A stretch of DNA of 64,000 bases from RBG-16-57-9 sp964529745 (GCA_964529745.1 CAZGZR010000002.1:3373-67372); one strand, 5' to 3'. Numbered from the stretch's first letter, positions 7,548-16,354 are shown. The notes: a model not told the origin generated them from the letters alone. Numbers and translations are program-made.

Positions 7548-9094
7548 AAGACGTTAAACCAAGGGGCTACCACGCGCCTATCTGGAACGAGCCCATAATA
7601 CATGAGCTAGATAGTCCGGGTGAAAGAGGGGTTAAGATACCAGCAGTTGAACCAGAGATAGATAGACTAGTTCAGGACATTGAGTCACTTGTGCCTTCAT
7701 CGGTTAGAAGAAGAAAGCTGACACTACCATCACTTTCACAGCCTCAGGTCATCAGACACTATCTACGACTCTCACAGCAGTGCTTGGGAATGGAGACGAC
7801 GATAGACATCAGCTCAGGGACATGCACGATGAAGTATAGCCCCAAGATAAACGAGGAACTAGCCATGAAGATAGCTGATGTTCATCCGCTTCAGGACGAT
7901 GAGACCCTTCAAGGTATACTGGAGATCGTTTACAAGTTTGGGTACATATTCCTCAAAGAGATATCCGGGATGGACGCTTTCTCGTTCCAGCCAGCGGGAG
8001 GCTCTCCAGCAGCGTATAACAACTCGGCTATAATCAGAAAATACCATGAACTAAACGGGGAAAAGGAGCAGAGAAACGAGATCATAACCACGATCTTCAG
8101 TCACCCCTGTGACGCGGCTTGCCCATCAATGGCTGGATACAAGATCGTGACCATCTTCCCTGATCCTGAAACTGGTTTACCTGATACCGAGGCATTGAAA
8201 GAGGCGGTCTCTGAGCGGACCGCAGGAATGCTCATCACCAACCCCGAGGACACGGGTATCTTCAACCCTGATATCGACGAATGGACCAAGATTGTCCACG
8301 AAGTTGGGGGACTTTGTAGCTATGATCAAGCAAACGCCAACGCGATAATGGGAGTCACACGCGCCAAAGACGCTGGATTCGATTTATGCTTCTTCAACCT
8401 TCACAAGACGTTCGGCAGCCCCCACGGGGGATATGGTCCCGGCTGTGGTGGTGTAGGAGTAGTGAAAGAGCTTGAGGAACTGCTACCAGTACCTGTAGTG
8501 GTTTACAGGGATGGAAAATATAGCCTCGACTATGATAGACCTAACAGTATTGGTAAGGTCAAGGACTTTTTCGGTAACGTGCAGGTAGTGGTCAGGGCTT
8601 ATGCTTGGGCGACGTCCATGGGAGCCAGAGGATTACGAGAGGCGGCCGAGATATCCATGATCAACAACCAGTACCTCCAGAAGAAGCTGCTAGAAGTACG
8701 GGGGATTACCAAACCATACAGCACCGAGGGCAGAGTAGACCAGGTACGCTGGAGCCTTGAAGAGATGAGAGATGAAACAGGCATAGGGATAGGAGCTTTC
8801 AACAACCGTCTCACAGACTACGGAATACCAAACATATTCACTAGCCACCACCCATGGATCGTACCAGAGCCGTTTACCCCCGAACCCTGCGAGTCTTACT
8901 CAAAGGCTGACATCGATTACTGGGCCTCGGTAATAAAACAAGTCTCAGATGAAGCCTATAATAATCCCGAGATAGTGCGAAACGCTCCCCATAATGCGGC
9001 TGTCAAACGCATTAACGGAGATAGCTTCGATGATCCTGAGACATACGCTACAACATGGCGTGCGTTCATAAAGAAACATAAAACGAATAGTTGA
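7544..9094 (+). CDS. gcvPB: Glycine dehydrogenase (decarboxylating) subunit 2-like
   Basis: 516-aa homologue of the C-terminal half of the P-protein. The PLP-binding lysine is in NLHKTFGSPHGG, followed by the glycine-rich GPGCGGVGV. LPSLSQPQVIRHYLRLSQQ and SSGTCTMKYSPKINE near residues 60-110 are the expected GcvPB landmarks (SCTMKYNP in typical members). The start overlaps the gcvPA stop by four bases, so the two subunits are made in equal amounts. The gene ends 19 bases before the end of the convergent livF gene. The protein is about 20-30 residues longer than the common archaeal subunit. Confidence 0.85.
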   Translation: MKDVKPRGYHAPIWNEPIIHELDSPGERGVKIPAVEPEIDRLVQDIESLVPSSVRRRKLTLPSLSQPQVIRHYLRLSQQCLGMETTIDISSGTCTMKYSPKINEELAMKIADVHPLQDDETLQGILEIVYKFGYIFLKEISGMDAFSFQPAGGSPAAYNNSAIIRKYHELNGEKEQRNEIITTIFSHPCDAACPSMAGYKIVTIFPDPETGLPDTEALKEAVSERTAGMLITNPEDTGIFNPDIDEWTKIVHEVGGLCSYDQANANAIMGVTRAKDAGFDLCFFNLHKTFGSPHGGYGPGCGGVGVVKELEELLPVPVVVYRDGKYSLDYDRPNSIGKVKDFFGNVQVVVRAYAWATSMGARGLREAAEISMINNQYLQKKLLEVRGITKPYSTEGRVDQVRWSLEEMRDETGIGIGAFNNRLTDYGIPNIFTSHHPWIVPEPFTPEPCESYSKADIDYWASVIKQVSDEAYNNPEIVRNAPHNAAVKRINGDSFDDPETYATTWRAFIKKHKTNS

Positions 9095-9113
9095 TCTCAA
9101 GGAGTTAATGGTT

Positions 9114-9827
9114 TTAGAGCCCAAGGTAACTTTTTCTTACGTAATCGTTATCAAGAAGCTCCGAACCCTTGCCCTCAAGAGCTATCTCGCCGTTCTCCAA
9201 GATGTAAGCCCTGTTTGATATCTCTAGGCTCTGTCTCGCGTTCTGCTCGACGAGAAGTATACTGATACCCTGCTTAACAACAGTCTGGATGATCTCAAAC
9301 ACATTCAACACAAGAAGAGGCGCTAAACCAAATGTAGGCTCATCGAGTATCAATAGCGTTGGATCGCCCATCAAACCCCTACCGATGGCAACCATCTGCT
9401 GTTGGCCACCACTCAGATTACCTGCCAGCTCGTTCTTCTTCTCCAAGAGAACGGGATAGATTCGGTAAATCTCTTCAAGCCTTTCCTCACGGTTCGCCCT
9501 AGCTCTTTTAGAGTAGGAGCCTATCTCAAGGTTCTCCTGCACGGTCATCTGGGGGAAAAGCTGTCTACCCTCAGGGATACAGATTATTCCCTGTTCCACT
9601 ATCTGATGAGTAGAGACTCCACTGATTACTTTGTCTTGGAAACGGATGCTCCCAGATGAGGGACGGTTTAACCCGATGATGGTCTTGATTAAAGTAGTCT
9701 TGCCTGCCCCATTGGAGCCTAGAAGTGAAACTACCTCACCTTTGTCTATGTGCGCATGAATATTCTTTAGGACATGGTTGTCTCCGTAGCTGAAGTTTAC
9801 TCCAGTTATCTCCAACATCGTATCCAT
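9114..9827 (-). CDS. livF: Branched-chain amino acid-type ABC transporter ATP-binding protein
   Basis: 237-aa ABC ATPase of the LivF type. It has Walker A GSNGAGKTT, a Q-loop region with PEGRQLFPQMTVQENL, a signature LSGGQQQMVAIGRGL, Walker B LLILDEPTFGLAP and an H-loop-position LLVEQNAR (Gln/Asn in place of His is normal for LivF). It is the last gene of the livKHMGF order and starts three bases after the livG stop. As one of two ATPases it powers import by the LivH/LivM channel at the membrane. Family members carry Leu/Ile/Val, other amino acids, amides or urea, so the actual substrate must be inferred from the surrounding catabolic genes. Confidence 0.92.
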   Translation of the reverse strand: MDTMLEITGVNFSYGDNHVLKNIHAHIDKGEVVSLLGSNGAGKTTLIKTIIGLNRPSSGSIRFQDKVISGVSTHQIVEQGIICIPEGRQLFPQMTVQENLEIGSYSKRARANREERLEEIYRIYPVLLEKKNELAGNLSGGQQQMVAIGRGLMGDPTLLILDEPTFGLAPLLVLNVFEIIQTVVKQGISILLVEQNARQSLEISNRAYILENGEIALEGKGSELLDNDYVRKSYLGL

Positions 9828-9830
9828 CTG

Positions 9831-10562
9831 TCACACCTCGATCCTAGCGCCTAGGTAGGCGCTGATTACCTGTTCATTGTTAGCTATCTCTCTAGGTGTT
9901 CCTTCGGCTATCTTCTCGCCGTGATGGATCACGATGATCTTCTCTGATATTGACATGATCGCTTTCATGATGTGCTCGATGAGGAAGATAGTGAGATCTG
10001 TCTCCTTTTGAACCTCCTTAACAAACTCCAAGAAATAAGTGACTTCTGTCGGAGTAAGCCCTGATATGATCTCGTCAAGCATCAGAAACTTTGGTTTGGT
10101 AGCCAAGGCCCTGCAGAGTTCAACCAGCTTCTTATCGATGACGTTCAAATCCCGCGTAAGCACAGACTCTTTCCCTGATAACCCGAGGCGCGAGATGTAG
10201 GTCAACGCCTCTTCCTCGATCTCTTTCAGGTTTCCCCTCTCTGGTCTACCATAGAGACCGCCAACCACGACGTTATCAAGCACCGTGAGCCTGTTAAACG
10301 ACTTGACCAACTGGAAGGTTCTACCGACCCCTTTCTTGCATATCGTGTGGGGGGAGAGCCCGGTTATTGGTTCACCATCAAAATTTATGGTGCCTTTCTC
10401 TGGCTTGTAGAACCCGTTGATCACGTTGAACAACGTGGTCTTCCCGGCACCGTTAGGACCGATCAGCCCTACTATCTCTCCTTCTTCGATAGAGAAACTG
10501 ACATCGTTGACAGCCACGAGCCCCCCGAACCTTTTCGTGACGCTCTCGCATTCAAGCATCAT
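9831..10562 (-). CDS. livG: Branched-chain amino acid-type ABC transporter ATP-binding protein
   Basis: 243-aa ABC ATPase of the LivG type, with Walker A GPNGAGKTT and the Q-loop GRTFQLVKSF. The region that should read LSxGQQ reads LNVIDKK, and Walker B ends LDEIISGLTPTE rather than LDEPxxGLNP. This belongs to a recognisable LivG subgroup (LTxxDxKRLE...LDEVMAGLTPTE) and is probably functional, but it means the canonical ABC signature must come from LivF alone. The C-terminus has the extended LivG tail with FLIEHIMK as H-loop. The first ATG of ATGATG overlaps the livM stop. Confidence 0.92.
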   Translation of the reverse strand: MMLECESVTKRFGGLVAVNDVSFSIEEGEIVGLIGPNGAGKTTLFNVINGFYKPEKGTINFDGEPITGLSPHTICKKGVGRTFQLVKSFNRLTVLDNVVVGGLYGRPERGNLKEIEEEALTYISRLGLSGKESVLTRDLNVIDKKLVELCRALATKPKFLMLDEIISGLTPTEVTYFLEFVKEVQKETDLTIFLIEHIMKAIMSISEKIIVIHHGEKIAEGTPREIANNEQVISAYLGARIEV

Positions 10563-11554
10563 TCTTGCTCGTCTCCTCGTTTTACTAGTCTTACTAGCAG
10601 CGAGACTAGATGTTGATAGGTACGGGTATAGATCACCCCACCGGGAGCAAACACGCCAACCAGCACCACTATGGCGCCAACGGTCGCTAGGTGAAGGAAG
10701 GATGTAATTAACATTATGCCTCGGTCAGCAGTCTCGATAATCAGTACACCAAGTATGGCTCCCATGATCTGACCCCTACCACCGATCATCAACGCGAGGG
10801 ACGGTAGTAGAGTGATATAGGCGCCGAAGAACGTTGCAGGGTTGATGTACGCCAAGTATAGTGCGTGAACTGGTCCCATCAATGAGGGAATTAGGACACT
10901 AAGAAGCATCGCCTTCACCTTCACACTGTAAGTATCTATTCCAGTTGCTTCAGCGAGCTCCAAGTCGTCTCTGATGCTTCGCATTGCATATCCAATGGGT
11001 GACCTCGTAACGACTTTATACAGGATAATCGACAATATCACGAAGCCAAACGCGAGATAATAAGCCACAGTGCCAGTGAACCATTTACAGGCTGGGAGAG
11101 GTATTCCTCTGCTGCCTCCTGTAAACTCGAAAAAGTTGATGATGAGTTGACTCACCAAGCTACCTATACCCAGCGTCGCTATCGAGAGATAGGCGCCGCT
11201 GAGACGCTTGAACATGATTAATGACATTATCAACGCGAAAATCATCGAGACGATAGGTCCAATGATTAATCCACTGATGAATGGGTTCAATAATGGTAGA
11301 CTCCAGCCCTCCCTCCAGAAGATAACAAAGATATACGAACTTATACCAAAGAAAGTCGTCTGAGACAGGTTGAGCTCACCCATGTGCCCCAAGATCATGT
11401 CGTTTGTCACTGCCAACGCGATGATTGTAAAGTACCTGTATAGTAGACTTATAACGTAGCTTTGATTGCTGAAAGGAAACGATGTCAGTAAGAGTAATGA
11501 TACGAGATACAGTACGTTGGACAGGGTGAGCCTATCTTTTATTGAGACATTCAT
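10559..11554 (-). CDS. livM: Branched-chain amino acid-type ABC transporter permease LivM
   Basis: Integral membrane permease, about 331 aa and eight to ten hydrophobic helices, with the EAA-like region RSPIGYAMRSIRDDLELAEATGID and the LivM pattern MIGGRGQIMGAILG. The frame is open further upstream to 11644, but that extension is polar and lies inside livH. The ATG at 11554 overlaps the livH stop as ATGA, matching the other junctions in this operon, so I place the start there. LivM and LivH form the channel heterodimer. Confidence 0.9.
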   Translation of the reverse strand: MNVSIKDRLTLSNVLYLVSLLLLTSFPFSNQSYVISLLYRYFTIIALAVTNDMILGHMGELNLSQTTFFGISSYIFVIFWREGWSLPLLNPFISGLIIGPIVSMIFALIMSLIMFKRLSGAYLSIATLGIGSLVSQLIINFFEFTGGSRGIPLPACKWFTGTVAYYLAFGFVILSIILYKVVTRSPIGYAMRSIRDDLELAEATGIDTYSVKVKAMLLSVLIPSLMGPVHALYLAYINPATFFGAYITLLPSLALMIGGRGQIMGAILGVLIIETADRGIMLITSFLHLATVGAIVVLVGVFAPGGVIYTRTYQHLVSLLVRLVKRGDEQE

Positions 11555-12444
11555 TTGTTTCCCCCAAAGATTCCTCTTGGACGGAACAGCAAGAACAGTA
11601 TCAGAAACACCATCGAGACGATAGGCGACCACATGGGAGCCCAATAATACGCCGTTATCGACTCAGCTATCCCAAGCAACATCCCAGCGATAAGAGACCC
11701 TGGCAAACTACCCAGTCCACCGAGAATGACACAGCAGAGACTTGGCATCAACAGCCTCTCACCAGTGTAAGGGTTGACGAGAGTGATCAACACATAAAAC
11801 AAGCCAGCGGTTCCAGCTATCGCGGTGGCGAGACCAAAGGTAACCAACTCCATCCGTTTGGTGTTTACACCTACTATCATGGCTCCCTCAGGGTTCTGGA
11901 TCATAGCCCTCATAGCCTTGCCCGTATAGGTTCTTTTAAAGAAAAGCGACAAAACGATGGTAAGTATGCTGATGAATACCAGAACGACTGTCCTAACGCC
12001 GGAGAGAACGATTATCTCGCTGATATGGATCGATGGAAGAGACCAAGGCACGCTTATTCCGACACCTATAGTGATGGTATACATCAAGTCTCTGATGATT
12101 AATCCAAGCCCCATGGTGATCATCATCGAAAAGACCATTCTCTCAACGACTGACCCCCTCAGTTTGATGTTCTGGATGATTACGTAGTCGTACCCTGCCC
12201 CAAGCAAGAAAAACAGGGGAATAATAACTATAAGATAGAGAAAGGGAATCGTAGGATACAGGTTATAAAGATACTCAGTGACATAGGCCCCCACCATAAG
12301 CCAGTCCCCATGAGCCACGTTATAAACCCTACAGATACCGTAGATAAGAGACAAACCGAACGCGATCAACGCGTAGATTCCGCCAAGAAGAATTCCTCCT
12401 ATGACGATCTGTAAAAAATTGGGAAGTATATTTTCCAGTGACAT
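11551..12444 (-). CDS. livH: Branched-chain amino acid-type ABC transporter permease LivH
   Basis: 297-aa permease with about eight transmembrane segments. It has the LivH N-terminal pattern GGILLGGIYALIAFGLSLIYG, then VYNVAHGDWLMVGAYV, an EAA-like loop YTGKAMRAMIQNPEGA, and VILGGLGSLPGSLIAGMLLG near the C-terminus. It is preceded by the substrate-binding protein gene after 16 bases and coupled to livM by ATGA. It acts in the cytoplasmic membrane with LivM, energised by LivF/LivG. Confidence 0.92.
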   Translation of the reverse strand: MSLENILPNFLQIVIGGILLGGIYALIAFGLSLIYGICRVYNVAHGDWLMVGAYVTEYLYNLYPTIPFLYLIVIIPLFFLLGAGYDYVIIQNIKLRGSVVERMVFSMMITMGLGLIIRDLMYTITIGVGISVPWSLPSIHISEIIVLSGVRTVVLVFISILTIVLSLFFKRTYTGKAMRAMIQNPEGAMIVGVNTKRMELVTFGLATAIAGTAGLFYVLITLVNPYTGERLLMPSLCCVILGGLGSLPGSLIAGMLLGIAESITAYYWAPMWSPIVSMVFLILFLLFRPRGIFGGNK

Positions 12445-12460
12445 AGATGGATCAGCTTAA

Positions 12461-13711
12461 CTATGGTGTAGGATAGATATGATTTGCAGCTTTCGCCCAC
12501 GCAGGGGCAACGACTACAGGCTTTCCGTCCACGACTTGTGTCGGATACGCATATATGGAACCCAAACCATAGCCAGACTCTAAGCTTGTTGTGTTGAAGC
12601 TACAGAACCCGCCGATCGTCAAGTACTTCTGGTGAAGTATGGTGTCTCTGATCTCGACAGGGTCTTGGTAATCGTCTACCCTTTGCAGTGCTTCTAGTAG
12701 GACCTCATAGGACATGTAGCATGAAGCTACAAACGTGTACTCAAGGGGATCAAATCCTGCACGCGTGTATACTTCTTCCCACAGCTCCGCGTTACCTAGT
12801 TCTTGACCCGGTGGAGGAGTCCACATCTCATCCATCATGTACTCACTCAAGGTTCCCAAGCCGTCGATGACTGGTTTCCCGGAAGATCCGTGACTGTAGA
12901 ACTCGCGTGGTTCTACTCCAAGTTCTTTGGCTTGTTTGATGAAGGCTACCCCGAATCCTGCATCATAAACGATGTCTGGATCGACCTCCTTGATGTGTGT
13001 AATAACCGATGTGAAGTCCGTTGTCGCAGCTGGCAGCATCTCACGATACACTATCTCAAGTCCCGCTTCCTCAGCGTATTTTTGAGCACCCATAGCCAAA
13101 CCCGTGAATAGAGTATCATCTGCGTGTACGATAGCTATAGTATTGGCTTCTCCTTCCTCTGCGAGCATCTCGAAATAGAATTTTGGCTTGTCCTGTATCG
13201 GAACCAGTGGGCAGGCTACCCACTCGTTCCCCTGAGAGTACACGAATATGTCGTTGGCACACTGGTGTACCATTGGGACACCGTATTTCTCTGCAACTGT
13301 GCTAGCTGAGATAGCTAAATAGCTTGTAACAGCGCCCATGCATGCGTCGACTTTATCAACTGTGATCAGTCTCTCGTAGTTACTGACAACGATTGTTGGG
13401 TCGCTACGGTCATCGTAAATAATGAAATCAACAGGGCATCTTTGATTATATTTCTTGATGTAGATTCCGCCTCGTTCATTTAGTATCTCTTCAAGTGTCT
13501 CTGCAACCAGACCGGATTTGCCAAACACTGGAGCGCCCCATCCTGAGAGGGGAATCGAGCATCCAATCTTAATGACTGCTGGTGGCTCTGGCTCGACCTC
13601 TACTTCAACGATTTTCTCTACCTCGGTTGGTAAGAGGAAATGACCAGCAGCGAACCCGATTATTCCTAGTACTGCCGCTAAAGCAATCCATGTGTTTTTA
13701 TTATATTCCAT
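12461..13711 (-). CDS. ABC transporter substrate-binding protein, Liv/amide type, membrane-anchored
   Basis: 416-aa periplasmic-binding-protein family 6 (LivK-like) receptor. A single N-terminal hydrophobic helix (about residues 8-27) lacks a lipobox cysteine, then an acidic Pro-rich linker leads into IKIGCSIPLSGWGAP, the typical first strand. Further family marks are LNERGGI, IYDDRSDPTIVVSNYERLI and DACMGAVTSYLA. It would sit outside the membrane tethered by the helix and deliver ligand to LivHM. It is the first gene of the transport operon, with a triple AATATT array upstream. The ligand is not deducible from motifs; amino acids, amides or short peptides fit the island. Confidence 0.9.
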   Translation of the reverse strand: MEYNKNTWIALAAVLGIIGFAAGHFLLPTEVEKIVEVEVEPEPPAVIKIGCSIPLSGWGAPVFGKSGLVAETLEEILNERGGIYIKKYNQRCPVDFIIYDDRSDPTIVVSNYERLITVDKVDACMGAVTSYLAISASTVAEKYGVPMVHQCANDIFVYSQGNEWVACPLVPIQDKPKFYFEMLAEEGEANTIAIVHADDTLFTGLAMGAQKYAEEAGLEIVYREMLPAATTDFTSVITHIKEVDPDIVYDAGFGVAFIKQAKELGVEPREFYSHGSSGKPVIDGLGTLSEYMMDEMWTPPPGQELGNAELWEEVYTRAGFDPLEYTFVASCYMSYEVLLEALQRVDDYQDPVEIRDTILHQKYLTIGGFCSFNTTSLESGYGLGSIYAYPTQVVDGKPVVVAPAWAKAANHIYPTP

Positions 13712-13748
13712 TGTATTTCCATTAAATTATCCAAGATTAGATCTATAT

Positions 13749-13786
13749 AATATTTTTCAATAACAATATTGTAGCGTTATAATATT
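13749..13786 (-). promoter_or_regulatory. Three phased AATATT boxes upstream of the Liv operon
   Basis: Exact AATATT at 13749, 13765 and 13781: two consecutive intervals of exactly 16 bp. The first lies within TCTATATAATATTT, a plausible TATA region 38-43 bases upstream of the start at 13711. This is the most regular array in the island. Confidence 0.55.
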
Positions 13787-13842
13787 GCTTAGAAGTTCTA
13801 CCAATTAATGTTAATTTTAACCTATAAAAATTTTAAATAACC

Positions 13843-14289
13843 CTAGGTTTGACGAATGTCGTAAAGACACTCATCATCTCCTTCTAGAACCCATTTAACC
13901 CGCTCTACCTTTATGTTTTTATTATATTCAACAAACTTCCAGATATCAACATCACAGTATAGCTTACAAAAATCCTCGGAGCCTTTCTCCTTCCAGATAT
14001 CCGCGAATGGGCATCCATCAACAAACCCTATCCTCGGCAAGTCCAGCACCTTGTTATAGTTCTCAAGAACTGGCTCTAACCCCATTTTTAGGACTTCGTC
14101 TCGTACTCTTCGTGATCTGTCGAGACCGAACCTTTTGACTGATTCTGAGATGAATTTCTTTCCCTCTGTCTCACCCATCACTTCTATGGCGAGGTTGGAG
14201 AAGTGGTAGAACATCAGTCCGAATAGCCTGGCCATAGCTTCTACTTGTTCCGTAGCCTCGACGTAAGTGAAGGTCTTTTCTTTATCCAT
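13843..14289 (-). CDS. L-2-amino-thiazoline-4-carboxylic acid hydrolase-like protein
   Basis: 148-aa protein resembling the L-2-amino-thiazoline-4-carboxylic acid (ATC) hydrolase-like family. It has an N-terminal helical part (FGLMFYHFSNLAIEVMG), a central DGCPFADIW, then FCKLYCDVDIWKFVEYN with paired cysteines, and a C-terminal LEGDDECLYDI. True ATC hydrolase opens the thiazoline ring on the way to cysteine, and ATC is also the adduct of cyanide with cystine. Many members of this family are uncharacterised, so the substrate is open. It begins four bases after the nitroreductase stop and is clearly co-transcribed with it. Confidence 0.65.
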   Translation of the reverse strand: MDKEKTFTYVEATEQVEAMARLFGLMFYHFSNLAIEVMGETEGKKFISESVKRFGLDRSRRVRDEVLKMGLEPVLENYNKVLDLPRIGFVDGCPFADIWKEKGSEDFCKLYCDVDIWKFVEYNKNIKVERVKWVLEGDDECLYDIRQT

Positions 14290-14293
14290 GGAA

Positions 14294-15124
14294 TCACTTT
14301 GTGATTATCGCGTCAGCTACGCTCATTCTGAGGCTCTTAATCGGTGCCTCATCTGGCCAGCCAAGGATGATGTGGCAGCGGCTCACGAAGGTCTCTGGTA
14401 GGTTGAAGTGTTCCCGTACCCTTTGTCTGCTGTCATCTCCATGGGTGAGCCAGCATGCACCAAGACCCAGTGCGTGTGCCATCAGGCAGATGTGATCTGC
14501 TGCTGTCGCAGCGTCGTAGTATAGGTTCTGAGGCACCCATGTGTCGAAAGTTAGTGCCTGGTATCCTCGCATGTCTTGGCAGACGATTATCATTACACCA
14601 TTTTCGAGTGGGATGTCGCTTGTAACTAGGGACCAGTCTTTTGGGTCGCGGAGGACTATGAATCGACGTGAGTCTACGTTACATCCCACGGGGGACATCA
14701 ATGCTGCATAGATCATATCGTTGATCATCCAATCAGGGACCGGTTTATCCTTGAACTGACGTATCGAACGTCTCTCATAGAGCAGTTTTTTGACAGTCTC
14801 CATCTCTGCTGTGGTGAAAGGTTCTGGTAGTTCTGTGTCGAGTTCTACTTGTTCACCTCTGTTTAGTTTCTCTGCGATCTCGATGTTTTCTATGCACCAT
14901 TTTAGGTCAGGGGTGTCGATGGGTAGCCCTCGCTCTCTCCAGATGTCAAGGAGGAACTTGGGTTGTTCTCCGAAATTTTCAGGTTTATTATATTTCCCGT
15001 TAAGAATACGGTATAGAAATACCTCTATTCTGTGATGGGTTCTCTCATGGAGAAGGGTTCTTAGTGTTCCGACATCAATTTCGAGTAGTTGTTTTTTTGT
15101 GAAGCCATGTACTTTCTCTATCAT
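14294..15124 (-). CDS. Nitroreductase-family flavoprotein
   Basis: 276-aa protein with an N-terminal extension of about 100 residues followed by a nitroreductase domain. The FMN-binding RRSIRQFKDKPVP is followed by MIYAALMSPVGCNVDSRRFIVL, and a C-terminal GLGACWLTHGD with CHIILGWPDE. Such enzymes reduce nitro groups, quinones or flavins, or dehalogenate, using NAD(P)H. The N-terminal extension contains a Fe-S-free helical region (RTHHRIEVFLYRIL) that I do not recognise. It is the first gene of a two-gene operon with the ATC hydrolase-like gene and has AATATT boxes upstream at 15182 and 15201. Confidence 0.82.
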   Translation of the reverse strand: MIEKVHGFTKKQLLEIDVGTLRTLLHERTHHRIEVFLYRILNGKYNKPENFGEQPKFLLDIWRERGLPIDTPDLKWCIENIEIAEKLNRGEQVELDTELPEPFTTAEMETVKKLLYERRSIRQFKDKPVPDWMINDMIYAALMSPVGCNVDSRRFIVLRDPKDWSLVTSDIPLENGVMIIVCQDMRGYQALTFDTWVPQNLYYDAATAADHICLMAHALGLGACWLTHGDDSRQRVREHFNLPETFVSRCHIILGWPDEAPIKSLRMSVADAIITK

Positions 15125-15165
15125 ATTTTTAACTCCTTTTACAAATGTGTTCTCGAAAAATATAT

Positions 15166-15206
15166 TATATTATTAAGTTATAATATTATCGCATGCGTAT
15201 AATATT
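15166..15206 (-). promoter_or_regulatory. AATATT boxes upstream of the nitroreductase gene
   Basis: TATATT at 15166, AATATT at 15182 (inside the perfect palindrome ATAATATTAT, 15180-15189) and AATATT at 15201. The intervals are 16 and 19 bp; the palindromic GCATGC separates the last two. It lies in the 221-base gap between nitroreductase and nitrilase, in which I see nothing else beyond AT-rich sequence. Confidence 0.42.
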
Positions 15207-15345
15207 CTGGTTTTATAAAAGACAGCAGAATAAATAAGGCATCAACTACATTCCACCTTATGGCGGTTTGTCGCAATATACGCATGCAAAAACCACTTTA
15301 GTGAGAATTGCTAAGGTAACTCGCATACATAGACCCCAGATGAGT

Positions 15346-16314
15346 TCATGGGTTCCTATTTTGATCCTGTGATTTATTTACAAATGTTACAGGCTGTATG
15401 GGCTTCTCATTAACCTCAAATTTAAAGACATCAGGTCTTGCATAATGACCTACAACATCGAAGTCAAACTTTCCACGAGCAACCTCAGAAAGGTCCAGTT
15501 CAGCGTAAAGTATTCCTTCCTCACCATATAGAGGACCAGCTAAAACCTGACCTAGCGGGGATATAATACAACTACCCCCTAGGCACATCTCTTCTGGTTG
15601 AGATTCGAGATCCTCGATGCCAACTAAATCCTTTGGATACATATCCTTTGTGACATACTGATTACAGCCTAGAACGAAACATCGTCCTTCGCATGCTATG
15701 TGACGAAGAGTAGCTTGCCATGTATCTCGTGAATCCGCTGTAGGGGCGAGATAAATCTCGACACCCTTACCATACATCGCCATCCGAGCTAGGGGCATAT
15801 AATTTTCCCAACAAATTAATCCGCCTATTTTACCAATGTCAGTTGAAATTACGGAAAGAGTACTGCCGTCTCCTTCCCCCCAAATGAGTCTTTCACTCGC
15901 TGTGGGTTTCAGCTTACGGTGTTTACCCAATAGTTTTCCATCTGGACCAAAATACAAGAGAGTACAATAAAGGGTACCTTGACTATATTCACTATCCCTC
16001 TCAATAACTCCCATGGCTAAGTATACTTCTGATTCCCTTGCAGCCTCACCCAATATCTCAGTATAGGAACTGGGCACCTCGATAGAATTCGACCAGTATC
16101 TCTCCCACGTTTGTCTGCCCTGTTTAGTCCGGTTTCCAACAACGGTTCCAAAAGTCAGACCCCTTGGATACGCAGGGATAAAAGCCTCTGGGAAAAGAAC
16201 CAAGTCTACACTGTTTGAAGACGCTTCTTTAATCAGTTTACATGCCTTCGTAATGGATTCTTCCCGTTTGAAAAGGACAGGTGCGGCTTGAACTACGCCA
16301 ACTTTGCATCTCAT
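15346..16314 (-). CDS. Nitrilase (carbon-nitrogen hydrolase)
   Basis: 322-aa carbon-nitrogen hydrolase with all three catalytic residues: Glu43 in FPEAFIPAYPRG, Lys134 in KHRKLKPT, and Cys168 in GGLICWENYMPLAR. The CWEN after the catalytic cysteine and HRKLKPT..ER..WG..DGS are hallmarks of true nitrilases (nitrile to carboxylic acid plus ammonia) rather than amidases. Known relatives act on aliphatic or arylacetonitriles and beta-cyanoalanine. In this island, beta-cyanoalanine to aspartate/asparagine would connect directly to asparaginase and aspartase; that is inference. It is monocistronic, with its own AATATT/AATATA box pair upstream. Confidence 0.9.
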   Translation of the reverse strand: MRCKVGVVQAAPVLFKREESITKACKLIKEASSNSVDLVLFPEAFIPAYPRGLTFGTVVGNRTKQGRQTWERYWSNSIEVPSSYTEILGEAARESEVYLAMGVIERDSEYSQGTLYCTLLYFGPDGKLLGKHRKLKPTASERLIWGEGDGSTLSVISTDIGKIGGLICWENYMPLARMAMYGKGVEIYLAPTADSRDTWQATLRHIACEGRCFVLGCNQYVTKDMYPKDLVGIEDLESQPEEMCLGGSCIISPLGQVLAGPLYGEEGILYAELDLSEVARGKFDFDVVGHYARPDVFKFEVNEKPIQPVTFVNKSQDQNRNP

Positions 16315-16332
16315 ATCTAGCTCTCTCTAAAT

Positions 16333-16354
16333 AATATTCTAATTAAATAATATA
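16333..16354 (-). promoter_or_regulatory. AATATT/AATATA boxes upstream of the nitrilase gene
   Basis: AATATT at 16333 and AATATA at 16349, 16 bp apart, 19-40 bases upstream of the ATG at 16314. The remaining sequence to 16588 is AT-rich with no convincing gene. Confidence 0.42.
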
